From the IMG/VR virus record IMGVR_UViG_3300031569_000043, positions 1 through 23,122 of that record: a stretch of 23,122 bases of DNA; one strand, 5' to 3'. The translations under genes and the position numbers were made by a program. The number at the start of each line of letters is the position of its first letter. Position 1 is the first letter of the stretch. Below the pieces are notes generated by a model. The model was not told the DNA's origin. It saw only the letters and a list, made by a program, of their open reading frames with translations, and did no database searches. Shown one piece after another: positions 7,807 through 15,122 of this stretch. The DNA comes from a virus.

Positions 7807-8682
7807 ATGAAAGATAAACTACAAGAAAGACAAGAATCTGCAGATACAGAAAGCAAGTCACAAAAAGTAGCAAAAGGAATACACACTGCCATCAATAACG
7901 TTGATGAAAGCCTACATTACGAAGACTTCGCTAAAGCAGTTGCAATCACACTTAAAGAAAACTACGGCACTCATAATATAGCTCCATTCATGAAAGTACT
8001 GCATGCTGGATTAGGAATAAACGAAGTTAAAGCAGAAGATTTAGAAGAAGATCAATCATACGCTTCCTCTTTCGGAACATCATCAAAAAAGATAGACAAG
8101 GAAGAAGTCGAAGTAGCACTTAATAAAAGAGGTTACGACACTCCTAAAACAGGTATCTGGAATAAGATTCTTGTAAAGAAAGACGGTGCACGAATAGGAA
8201 TGATAGATACAGAAGAAAGTACTTATACTAGAGACGGTAAAAAGTATGAATGGGAAGGAACACAAGACTTTATCAAGCAGACAAAACCATTAAACGAAGC
8301 AAAAGCAACTTGCTGTCATAGATGCGGGAGAGTACACGTTAAAGGTACTCCATGCAAGAAACCTTACTTAAAAGGAAAAAAGAGCTGTGCAATAAAAGAA
8401 GTACAGGACCTACAGGAAATGTATAAAAAAATTAAAGAAACCAAATCAGCTCCAAAAGGACATTACTTTACTAAGGCAGGAAACCTAGTAAAGGGTAGAA
8501 TGACTAAAGATGCTGAAGAAAGAGGGGCAAGAAAAAGCGATCCAAAAGATAAAATGAGATCTAAGGTACCAAAACCCACTCAATATACTGAAATTGTAAA
8601 AGAGTATGTAAACAACAACCCTAAAATGAAGAAATCTGAAATGATGGAAGCAGTTAAAAACATAATAAAAATAAACAACTAA
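7807..8682 (+). CDS. zinc-knuckle protein of unknown function, possible virion or cargo protein
   Basis: This 291-residue, Lys-rich protein is not assigned to a named family. Residues about 37-70 (LHYEDFAKAVAITLKENYG onward) look like a small helical domain that I recall from marine T4-like phage proteins. A Cys cluster at C169, C170, C173, C183 and C194 (CCHRCG...GTPC...KSC) probably binds zinc. Directly before it is PLNE|A (L162-E164), a match to the prohead protease consensus, which would split the protein into an N-terminal half and a zinc-finger, strongly basic C-terminal half. The basic C-terminus (about 195-291) could bind nucleic acid. Its place between the giant protein and another protein with a targeting-like N-terminus supports a role in the head or among injected proteins, but no function is established. 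Confidence 0.6.
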   Translation: MKDKLQERQESADTESKSQKVAKGIHTAINNVDESLHYEDFAKAVAITLKENYGTHNIAPFMKVLHAGLGINEVKAEDLEEDQSYASSFGTSSKKIDKEEVEVALNKRGYDTPKTGIWNKILVKKDGARIGMIDTEESTYTRDGKKYEWEGTQDFIKQTKPLNEAKATCCHRCGRVHVKGTPCKKPYLKGKKSCAIKEVQDLQEMYKKIKETKSAPKGHYFTKAGNLVKGRMTKDAEERGARKSDPKDKMRSKVPKPTQYTEIVKEYVNNNPKMKKSEMMEAVKNIIKINN

Positions 8683-8683
8683 A

Positions 8684-10048
8684 ATGGATAACTTTAATAT
8701 AAGAGCATACCTAGCAGAAGGTAGATTAAACGAAGAAGAGGGAGTAAACAGTAGGAAGATACTAGCAACCTTAGAGGATAAGTTAAAGAAGCACGACTTT
8801 ACATACGGCAATGCAGATGGAAAGAGGTATACGAAAGGAGTAGATGAGCGAAAAGAAATAAACGACTTAATTAAAGCTCTAGGTAAAAGCGACGAAGCGA
8901 TAGCACTCTACAATAGATACGCTGCAAAAAACAACGTAAATAATAACGGTTCGGACTATACAATCAAGAAGGACTCGATTAAAGAAGTAACAGTAGAGGA
9001 AAAAAGACCCGACTACCCGGATGTAGATAAAGATGGCGATACAGAGGAGTCAATGGAAAAAGCTCTTAAAGATAGAGAAACAAGCACAGTAACTAATGAA
9101 GCTACAGCAGAAGATGCAGAAGGTACTAATTTCGATTACGACTACGCAGACATCGGACAGTTCTACCTAGAAGGACTTAATAAACCTTTTGATCTAACTG
9201 AAGACGAGTTAAAAGATTTAGGTGAATCAATAGTACGAACCCTATACAAAGGTGACATTAAAGCAGCTTACGATGCTATTGTTCACAATAAAGGCTTAAA
9301 GCATATAGTTAAGTATTCAAAACCAAACGATACATACCAAGTATGGTTAGCAGATGAAATAGTAACTGATTTTGCTACTAGAGAAAAAGCAGATGCTGAA
9401 GTTAGAAGGTTAAATGCTTTACAGGAAGATAAAATTGAAATAGAAGATACAACTGAATTTAAAATAGACTTAAAACATTTATTAGATAAACACGCTGTAA
9501 AAGAAGATTATTATCCTTCACTCAGAGCATACAATGTTATTGACGGAGATCGTAATATAGTATATAAAAACCTACCACGTCACACTGCAATAGAAAAAGC
9601 AGGTGAAAGAGAAGATTATAAATTTACAGCTACCGATTCATTAGCAGAAGATTTAGACATAGGACATCAAGACAACGAACCAGAAATGTTAAAAGCAGAG
9701 CTTTACCACATTGGTAGTTACGCTATGGAACTGTATAAAATGATGGATGCTTTAGAAGGCCAAGGTGAAGTTGATTTCCCAGCTTGGTGGCAATCAAAAA
9801 TTACTACAGCTAAAACTATGATCTCCGGTGCTAAGCATTACCTCGAATTTGAATTAAAAGAACCGGCTATCGAAGATATGGTAGATAATTTAACAGTGAG
9901 TAGTGTAGAGCTTCAAGAACTAACCCCAAACGAATTAGCAGGAGAAACAAAAGATGGACCTAATGCATACGAGGGGAAAATGCCACACTCAAGCAGCAAA
10001 GTAGAAGAGTTAAAGAAAGCAGTTTTAGCAAAGCTAAGCGGAAAGTAA
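8684..10048 (+). CDS. acidic virion-associated protein with N-terminal prohead-protease site
   Basis: This 454-residue acidic protein starts with a short peptide ending YLAE|G (L10-E12), closely resembling the targeting peptide of T4 internal proteins, followed by a second site, LNE|E (15-17). An EF-hand or dockerin-like acidic loop (D113, D115, D117, D119) suggests calcium binding. Residues about 325-390 (DIGHQDNEPEML, then YAMELYKMMDAL, then DFPAWWQ, then KHYLEFE) form a module that I recall from many marine T4-like phage proteins of unknown function. The middle, about 147-320, uses codons unlike the flanks (mostly TTA for Leu) and may be an inserted domain. The ATG lies 1 base after the previous stop. 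Role in the virion is inferred. Confidence 0.62.
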   Translation: MDNFNIRAYLAEGRLNEEEGVNSRKILATLEDKLKKHDFTYGNADGKRYTKGVDERKEINDLIKALGKSDEAIALYNRYAAKNNVNNNGSDYTIKKDSIKEVTVEEKRPDYPDVDKDGDTEESMEKALKDRETSTVTNEATAEDAEGTNFDYDYADIGQFYLEGLNKPFDLTEDELKDLGESIVRTLYKGDIKAAYDAIVHNKGLKHIVKYSKPNDTYQVWLADEIVTDFATREKADAEVRRLNALQEDKIEIEDTTEFKIDLKHLLDKHAVKEDYYPSLRAYNVIDGDRNIVYKNLPRHTAIEKAGEREDYKFTATDSLAEDLDIGHQDNEPEMLKAELYHIGSYAMELYKMMDALEGQGEVDFPAWWQSKITTAKTMISGAKHYLEFELKEPAIEDMVDNLTVSSVELQELTPNELAGETKDGPNAYEGKMPHSSSKVEELKKAVLAKLSGK

Positions 10049-10066
10049 ACTTTAAAAAGTTGCTTT

Positions 10067-10082
10067 AGAACTGGAAAGTTCT
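10067..10082 (+). other. RNA hairpin with GGAA loop in an intergenic gap
   Basis: AGAACT-GGAA-AGTTCT gives a perfect 6-bp stem with a GNRA-class tetraloop in the 54-base gap between two genes. No T-run follows directly, so it is not a standard terminator. It could be an RNA processing or stabilising element. Confidence 0.4.
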
Positions 10083-10102
10083 TATCTTTAGGTTATAATA
10101 AT

Positions 10103-10498
10103 ATGGCGTACAAGATAGTAACTAAAACAGAACAGGACTTAAGAGAAGTATTAGAGGGTATTGACAATTGGTTTGATACCGCTCAAGACTTTGAAGTAGG
10201 TTTTACAGAAGAAAAGAGAAAATTCCTCAACCCGGAAAGTAAAGCAATTGAAGAGAGGGATATTAACGTAATATTAATTAAGGAATATGCAAGCGGAAAA
10301 CAAGCTAAAGTTAAATTTATACCTCTACTAATATCTACGGAAATGAAAGTAGAGATTAACGGTGAAGGTGAGTTTCTAATCAAGAATAAGATAGCAAACC
10401 AACTTAAGAAGAAAGCAGTCCTGAAGTCATACAACAGAGATACCCTAAAACCTGCTAGCACTTCCAATAAAGCATTCAGCTTAGAAACAAACACTTAA
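10103..10498 (+). CDS. hypothetical protein, 131 aa
   Basis: The product is a soluble 131-residue protein rich in Lys and Glu, with no signal peptide, membrane segment, Cys pair or catalytic motif I recognise. An alternation of short beta-like stretches (DINVILIKEY, KVKFIPLLIS, KVEINGEGEFLI) suggests a compact alpha/beta or beta fold. The ATG at 10103 is preceded by TATAATAAT rather than a Shine-Dalgarno sequence. It lies between the acidic virion-like gene and a conserved zinc-ribbon gene, and the next gene begins 11 bases after its stop. Unknown function. Confidence 0.55.
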   Translation: MAYKIVTKTEQDLREVLEGIDNWFDTAQDFEVGFTEEKRKFLNPESKAIEERDINVILIKEYASGKQAKVKFIPLLISTEMKVEINGEGEFLIKNKIANQLKKKAVLKSYNRDTLKPASTSNKAFSLETNT

Positions 10499-10509
10499 AG
10501 AAGTACATA

Positions 10510-11079
10510 TTGTCAGAATCAAAACTAAAAAAAGAGTTCGCTAAGAAAGACGTTCAGAGATTACGAAACCTTATACAAGGTAAAGGAGGTGCGAATACAA
10601 CAATCTCCTCTGGTTACAGTAAACATATCAAAGACCGTGAAGAAGGAGAAGTTTGGCAAGAGGATGAAAGAACCTGGACTATTAAGAACGGTATAAAGCA
10701 GACAATCTCAAAGCTACAAGAAGCTAGAAACCTAGGAAAGACTCCGTTATTCTGTCCAGAATGTAATACAGTAATGAATCACCGGTACGATAAGGAATTC
10801 TATACTATTAATACAAGATGCTTTCATTGTCAAGTAAAGTTCGAAACCGATTTAAAAATTAGCGGGAAATGGGAAAGCTATAGAGATACTATACACAATT
10901 CTGAGATAGATAATACAATTAACAACTACGAAGTATGGGTAGACGACCTTATAAACAACTCTAACGATGGATTCATATCTGAAACCGGTGAATTAGAGAA
11001 CTGGTCTAAGGGAAACTCTACTAATATAACTAAGCAAAAGGAAGAAGCTATAGAGTATTTGAAGAGCTTAAAGAAATAA
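10510..11079 (+). CDS. conserved T4-like phage protein with zinc ribbon (TTG start)
   Basis: This 189-residue protein has a central four-Cys zinc ribbon (CPEC and, about 25 residues later, CFHC) after a helical N-terminus and the motif EDERTWTIKNGIKQTISKL. I recall this arrangement from a widely shared but uncharacterised protein of T4-like marine phages. The start is taken as TTG at 10510: the frame has an upstream TAA at 10468-10470 and no ATG between that stop and the conserved N-terminal region. The zinc ribbon suggests nucleic-acid or protein contact. Function unknown. Confidence 0.65.
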   Translation: MSESKLKKEFAKKDVQRLRNLIQGKGGANTTISSGYSKHIKDREEGEVWQEDERTWTIKNGIKQTISKLQEARNLGKTPLFCPECNTVMNHRYDKEFYTINTRCFHCQVKFETDLKISGKWESYRDTIHNSEIDNTINNYEVWVDDLINNSNDGFISETGELENWSKGNSTNITKQKEEAIEYLKSLKK

Positions 11080-11082
11080 GAC

Positions 11083-11089
11083 TATTTAT
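11083..11089 (+). promoter_or_regulatory. TATTTAT element, candidate late promoter
   Basis: ACTATTTATA fills most of the 14-base gap between two genes and ends 4 bases before the ATG at 11094. A conventional promoter here would give an almost leaderless transcript. Confidence 0.4.
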
Positions 11090-11093
11090 AAGC

Positions 11094-11573
11094 ATGAATA
11101 AGAATATACTCAGAAACCTTATTAGGGATGTAGCATCTAAGAAAGTAAAGACTACAGGCACTACTAAGTACATAGATATAAAGATACTAGAGACCCATCC
11201 TGAGTTAATTCCCATACTAAGTGACCTAATGACTCCGGACTTCCACCTCTTTACTAAAGATATAGAATGGATTGCACCTACACCAAAAACATATAGAGTA
11301 GTACTTAAGAATAATGAATTCTTCTACCTTTATGACTTAGGTAGATCATGGGTAGCTCAAGTAGCAGGTAAGAAACACTACCTTCTTAGCTTAGGAGAGG
11401 AGACAATGGCATCAAAGGCAATATCTAAATTGCTCCGATATACTCCTGCACTAGAAGGGGAAGTAGGGGAAGAAGATATAGAAATGGATAGCGAAGTAGA
11501 AGATACTACAGAACTACCCGTAGAAGATGTACCTACAGGAGATGAACTACCAACAGAACTAACACCAGCATAA
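11094..11573 (+). CDS. hypothetical protein with acidic C-terminal tail, 159 aa
   Basis: The first 120 residues look like a folded domain with a basic start (MNKNILRNLIRDVASKKVK), a beta-rich centre (KTYRVVLKNNEFFYLYDLG, then WVAQVAGKKHYLLSLGEE) and a final helix. The last 40 residues are almost entirely acidic with Thr and Pro, a likely disordered tail. I recall similar proteins in marine T4-like phages but no function. The stop overlaps the next start (TAATG), so the two are probably translated together. Confidence 0.58.
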   Translation: MNKNILRNLIRDVASKKVKTTGTTKYIDIKILETHPELIPILSDLMTPDFHLFTKDIEWIAPTPKTYRVVLKNNEFFYLYDLGRSWVAQVAGKKHYLLSLGEETMASKAISKLLRYTPALEGEVGEEDIEMDSEVEDTTELPVEDVPTGDELPTELTPA

Positions 11574-12823
11574 TGGATATATTAGATAAGGTACTTCTAG
11601 AATGGTCCTACCGATGTGAGAAAGGATACCCGAACCTCGACAGCAAAGAAGACTTAAAAATATTCGAAAAACTATTCGGATTTAACCCAATAGTTACAGA
11701 ACTAGAGAAGAGAGATTATGATGTTCTAACTGATAAAAGCAAAGCCCTTGCAAAGAAGATAATGACAGATTTTGAAGTAGGGAAAGAACAGATTATACCT
11801 GCTTCAAGTACACATCTTGTAATATACACTGAAGATAGACCAGCACTACTATATAGCTTTGAACAATCAGAAGAATACGGTCCTAACCTACTGAGTGCAA
11901 AAGGTAAGTTTAAAGTTGATGGAATAACGGTTACTTTAAAACCTACCGGAGAAAAAGCAGGAGAGTTTTACAATTTAAAACCTCAACAGCTAGGAATATC
12001 CCTTGATACAAAAATAACGTTAGAAACTCTTGAAAAAGAGTTAATTAACGGTGTAAATAATAATCAACAGCTATCACCGATACAGAAACAAGCCTTAATC
12101 TATTCCATAACAGGTAATAACAAACCTACCGAAGAAGAAATTAAAAACCTATCAAACGGATTTTATAACGAAGTTAGGAAAAACTTCGGTGAACCCCACG
12201 GTGCGTTACTTTACGGTAAAGCACAAGGAGCAGATTCCATACTCTTTCCATCTAAAGGCAACTATAGGATGATAGACTACCTACTCTATAAAGGTGAAGA
12301 GCAAATACAGGTTAGCGCAAAAGCAGCAAAAACTACCGGAAACACCGTCAAATACGAAGACGTATTAAAACTCATAGACCAGCGAAACGGCGATGTACCT
12401 GAAGCTATCCGCACTTATGAACAAATCATAACCAACAACACAGTATATGCAGGAGCCTTTGCTGCAATTGAAAAATACGGGAATCAGGAATTAAAAGCGA
12501 AAGTAACAGAATATATAAAAAAATATCCTCAGTTCCCTAGATTAGGAAAAACACCCGAAGATGAACAGTCTCATGTAGACCGTATAGCTATAGAAAGAGA
12601 GTTTGTCAAGTACCTTAATACTGAAAAACCCGAACTAGACTTTAACAGAATATTCAATCAGTACATCGCTGTAAGGTACGTTAAATACGACATTAACCAG
12701 AAAACATTACAAGCAAGTATCAAAGTAATAGACTCAGGAAACTTTAATGTAAGACACCGAAGTAAAAACACCACTAACCACGATTCTGATAAATTAGGAC
12801 TGGACGTTAAAAGTATAGGCTGA
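11573..12823 (+). CDS. hypothetical protein with EWSYR N-terminal motif, 416 aa
   Basis: The product starts MDILDKVLLEWSYRCEKGYP. A 'EWSYR...G.P' opening is one I recall from many uncharacterised marine T4-like phage proteins. LLE|W at residues 8-10 fits the prohead-protease consensus loosely. The middle (about 205-262) contains GEPHGALLYGKAQGADSILFP, then MIDYLLYKGEEQIQVSAKAAK, which faintly resembles a PD-(D/E)XK core (D235, K250) but with Ser where the second acid should be. No membrane segment is visible. It is coupled to the gene upstream (TAATG) and followed by a 53-base gap. Function unknown; a nuclease-like fold is only a possibility. Confidence 0.58.
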   Translation: MDILDKVLLEWSYRCEKGYPNLDSKEDLKIFEKLFGFNPIVTELEKRDYDVLTDKSKALAKKIMTDFEVGKEQIIPASSTHLVIYTEDRPALLYSFEQSEEYGPNLLSAKGKFKVDGITVTLKPTGEKAGEFYNLKPQQLGISLDTKITLETLEKELINGVNNNQQLSPIQKQALIYSITGNNKPTEEEIKNLSNGFYNEVRKNFGEPHGALLYGKAQGADSILFPSKGNYRMIDYLLYKGEEQIQVSAKAAKTTGNTVKYEDVLKLIDQRNGDVPEAIRTYEQIITNNTVYAGAFAAIEKYGNQELKAKVTEYIKKYPQFPRLGKTPEDEQSHVDRIAIEREFVKYLNTEKPELDFNRIFNQYIAVRYVKYDINQKTLQASIKVIDSGNFNVRHRSKNTTNHDSDKLGLDVKSIG

Positions 12824-12862
12824 GAACAGAAAAAACAACCTATTTAAGGTAAGATAGGTATA

Positions 12863-12869
12863 TATTTAT
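12863..12869 (+). promoter_or_regulatory. TATTTAT element, candidate late promoter
   Basis: ATATTTATA ends 7 bases before the ATG at 12877. Just upstream, ACCTAT (12838-12843) and ATAGGT (12854-12859) form a 6-bp inverted repeat with a 10-base loop. Confidence 0.4.
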
Positions 12870-12876
12870 AAAGGTA

Positions 12877-13494
12877 ATGTTAAACACCTTTAAACTAAAC
12901 CTTACCAGTATCCTCCTAACAGTCTTAGTAATAATAGTATTGATACAAAGTCAATGCGGGAGCGAAGAACAGCCAAAAGACACTACCGCTACTATTGTTA
13001 AAGTAGAAACCAAATGGGATACAGTTAAGATTAATACAGTAGAGTATGTACCTTACAAGAATACTGTAATTAAAACTGTTTACGAAACAATCCCTGCAGA
13101 CGTTGACACTCTTACAATTCTTCAAGAATACTTCAATAAAGTTGTATACACAGATACCATACAGATAGATACCTTTGGAAGTATAACCCTAATAGATACT
13201 ATCTCAAAGAATGCAATACTAAGCAGAAGAATTCTCTCAGACATAAGAATACCTACAACAACTATTACTGCAGAAACAGTAAAGAATAAAGTAGAAGTAT
13301 ATACAGGCATTAATGTAGCAGGGAATAAACAATACCTAAATCAAATAGGATTCAATGCTCTAATAAGAAGTAAGAAATCTAGAGTATACGGTATAGGCGT
13401 AGCAATCAACAGAGATATGCAACCTATAATAACAGGTAGCTACTACTGGAAAATTAATTTTAAAAAGCCAAAACTAAAAGTAAAGTTATTATAA
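12877..13494 (+). CDS. single-pass membrane protein of unknown function
   Basis: This 205-residue protein has one N-terminal hydrophobic segment (about residues 10-27, LTSILLTVLVIIVLIQ), then a Thr- and Val-rich beta-type region and a C-terminal part with GIGVAINRDMQPIITGSYYW. The segment is most likely an uncleaved inner-membrane anchor with the rest outside the cytoplasm. A Cys follows it, but the residues before the Cys (QSQ) do not make a proper lipobox. It sits just before the terminase and overlaps it by 1 base (TAATG). A role in lysis (inner-membrane spanin-like) or at the envelope is possible; no motif proves it. Confidence 0.6.
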   Translation: MLNTFKLNLTSILLTVLVIIVLIQSQCGSEEQPKDTTATIVKVETKWDTVKINTVEYVPYKNTVIKTVYETIPADVDTLTILQEYFNKVVYTDTIQIDTFGSITLIDTISKNAILSRRILSDIRIPTTTITAETVKNKVEVYTGINVAGNKQYLNQIGFNALIRSKKSRVYGIGVAINRDMQPIITGSYYWKINFKKPKLKVKLL

Positions 13495-15074
13495 TGAGTC
13501 AACAGAACCTAAAGCAGATAATCCGTCAGGAGTATGTAAGATGTGCTAAAGACCCGGTACACTTCATGAAGAAGTACTGCTATATACAGCATCCACAGAG
13601 AGGAAGAATACTATTTCAACTATACCCCTTTCAAGAAACAACACTAACACACTTTCAGGAGAATGACTACTCTATAATATTAAAATCTAGACAGTTAGGT
13701 ATCTCCACACTTGCAGCAGGGTACTCTCTCTGGTTAATGACCTTCCATAAAGATAAGAACGTACTAACATTAGCTACAACGCAAGCAACAGCTAGAAACT
13801 TAGTATCAAAAGTACAGTTTATGTACGAGAACTTACCTTCCTGGTTAAGAGTAGGTTCCCTAGAGAAAAACAAACTAAGTTTACGACTAATTAACGGATC
13901 AAAGATAACCGCTAAATCATCTAACGCAGACGCTGCTAGATCTGAAGCAGTATCACTCCTCCTAATAGATGAAGCTGCTTTTATAGACAACATCGGTGAA
14001 ACATGGGCATCAGCTCAACAGACTCTAGCAACAGGAGGTGGAGCAATAATACTATCTACACCCTACGGTACCGGTAATTGGTTTCATAAAACATGGGTAG
14101 CGTCAGAGAATAAAGAAAACGACTTCCTACCTATCAAACTACCCTGGTATGTTCACCCGGAAAGAGATCAAGCATGGAGAGATAGCCAAGACGCTCAACT
14201 AGGAGATCCTAGACTAGCAGCACAGGAATGTGACTGCGACTTCTCAACCTCTGGAGATACTGTAATATACGGAGACCTTATAGAATTCTATGAAAATACA
14301 TATAGGAAAGATCCAGCAGAGAGAAGAGGAGTAGATAGAAGCCTATGGATATGGGAACCGGTAGACTACTCTAGAAGTTACATGGTAGTAGCGGATGTTG
14401 CAAGAGGTGACGGTAAGGATTTCTCTACTTTCCATATAGTAGATATAGAAAACTGTAGTCAAGTAGGAGAGTATAAAGGACAACTACCACCAAAGGAATT
14501 TGCACACCTGTTAGTAGGTATAGCGACAGAATACAATAACGCACTCTTAGTAATAGAGAATGCAAATATCGGATGGTCTACTATTGAAACAGTACAAGAG
14601 AGAGGATACGCTAACCTATACCATTCACCGAAATCCGGAAACGTAACCGCTGAAAGCTATTTTGATCCTCACGGATTAAATTCAAACATGACACCTGGCT
14701 TTTCGAATACATCAAAAACAAGACCTCTTATAATAGCAAAACTACAAGAATCTATTAACGATAAGTCTGCAATCATACATTCAAAAAGAATGTTAGATGA
14801 GTTGAAAGTTTTCATATGGAAGAATAATAGAGCAGAAGCACAAGGAGGGTATAATGATGACCTAACAATGGCTTGGGCAATAGCAATGTACGTTAGAGAA
14901 ACAGCCTTTAGGATACAGACAGGAAATGCTAACATTGCAAGAAGCATATGGGAGAACGTAACCTCCACCAGCAACCACACAGACATGATATATGTACCTC
15001 AAAATAACAACAATCCTACCCAAATAGACAACGGTAAAGGCGGGGTGGAAGACATATCATGGATATATAAATAA
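13494..15074 (+). CDS. large terminase subunit (T4 gp17-like packaging ATPase-nuclease)
   Basis: This 526-residue protein is the DNA packaging motor. The ATPase domain has a Walker A-like loop KSRQLGIST (64-72), Walker B LLLIDEAAF (D159, E160) and coupling motif STPYGTGN (188-195). The nuclease domain has the three acids of an RNase H-like fold: D301 in VVADVARGDG, E355 in VIENANIG and D455/D456 in GGYNDDLTMAWA. In the Walker loop the usual Lys of GK(S/T) is Ile, and the nearest Lys is at the start of the loop (K64), as in the deviant motif of lambda gpA. The motor docks on the portal encoded by the next gene. The length is near that of T4 gp17 (610 residues), slightly shorter. Tail sheath and tube genes, which lie between 17 and 20 in T4, are absent. 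Confidence 0.95.
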   Translation: MSQQNLKQIIRQEYVRCAKDPVHFMKKYCYIQHPQRGRILFQLYPFQETTLTHFQENDYSIILKSRQLGISTLAAGYSLWLMTFHKDKNVLTLATTQATARNLVSKVQFMYENLPSWLRVGSLEKNKLSLRLINGSKITAKSSNADAARSEAVSLLLIDEAAFIDNIGETWASAQQTLATGGGAIILSTPYGTGNWFHKTWVASENKENDFLPIKLPWYVHPERDQAWRDSQDAQLGDPRLAAQECDCDFSTSGDTVIYGDLIEFYENTYRKDPAERRGVDRSLWIWEPVDYSRSYMVVADVARGDGKDFSTFHIVDIENCSQVGEYKGQLPPKEFAHLLVGIATEYNNALLVIENANIGWSTIETVQERGYANLYHSPKSGNVTAESYFDPHGLNSNMTPGFSNTSKTRPLIIAKLQESINDKSAIIHSKRMLDELKVFIWKNNRAEAQGGYNDDLTMAWAIAMYVRETAFRIQTGNANIARSIWENVTSTSNHTDMIYVPQNNNNPTQIDNGKGGVEDISWIYK

Positions 15075-15094
15075 AGATAAGTAGCCTTTCCCGA

Positions 15095-15101
15095 TATTTA
15101 T
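15095..15101 (+). promoter_or_regulatory. TATTTAT element, candidate late promoter
   Basis: GATATTTAT precedes the portal gene. It touches an ATG at 15102 and lies 21 bases before the preferred ATG at 15123, which supports using the downstream start. Confidence 0.4.
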
Positions 15102-15122
15102 ATGTATATTAGGAAATATAGA

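Noticed and set aside
12185-12360. PD-(D/E)XK nuclease core in the 416-aa protein
   Set aside because: The pattern D235...K250 is there, but Ser stands in place of the second acid, and no other nuclease motif supports it; kept only as a remark.
12935-12960. Lipoprotein signal in the membrane protein at 12877
   Set aside because: The residues before Cys (QSQ) do not fit a lipobox; an uncleaved anchor is more likely.
12925-13310. Two minus-strand frames within the membrane protein gene
   Set aside because: They lie fully inside a well-supported + strand gene; the whole window is read on the + strand.
15102-15122. Seven-residue N-terminal extension of the portal from ATG 15102
   Set aside because: This ATG abuts the TATTTAT element and has no ribosome site; ATG 15123 has AGGA upstream and a more typical N-terminus.
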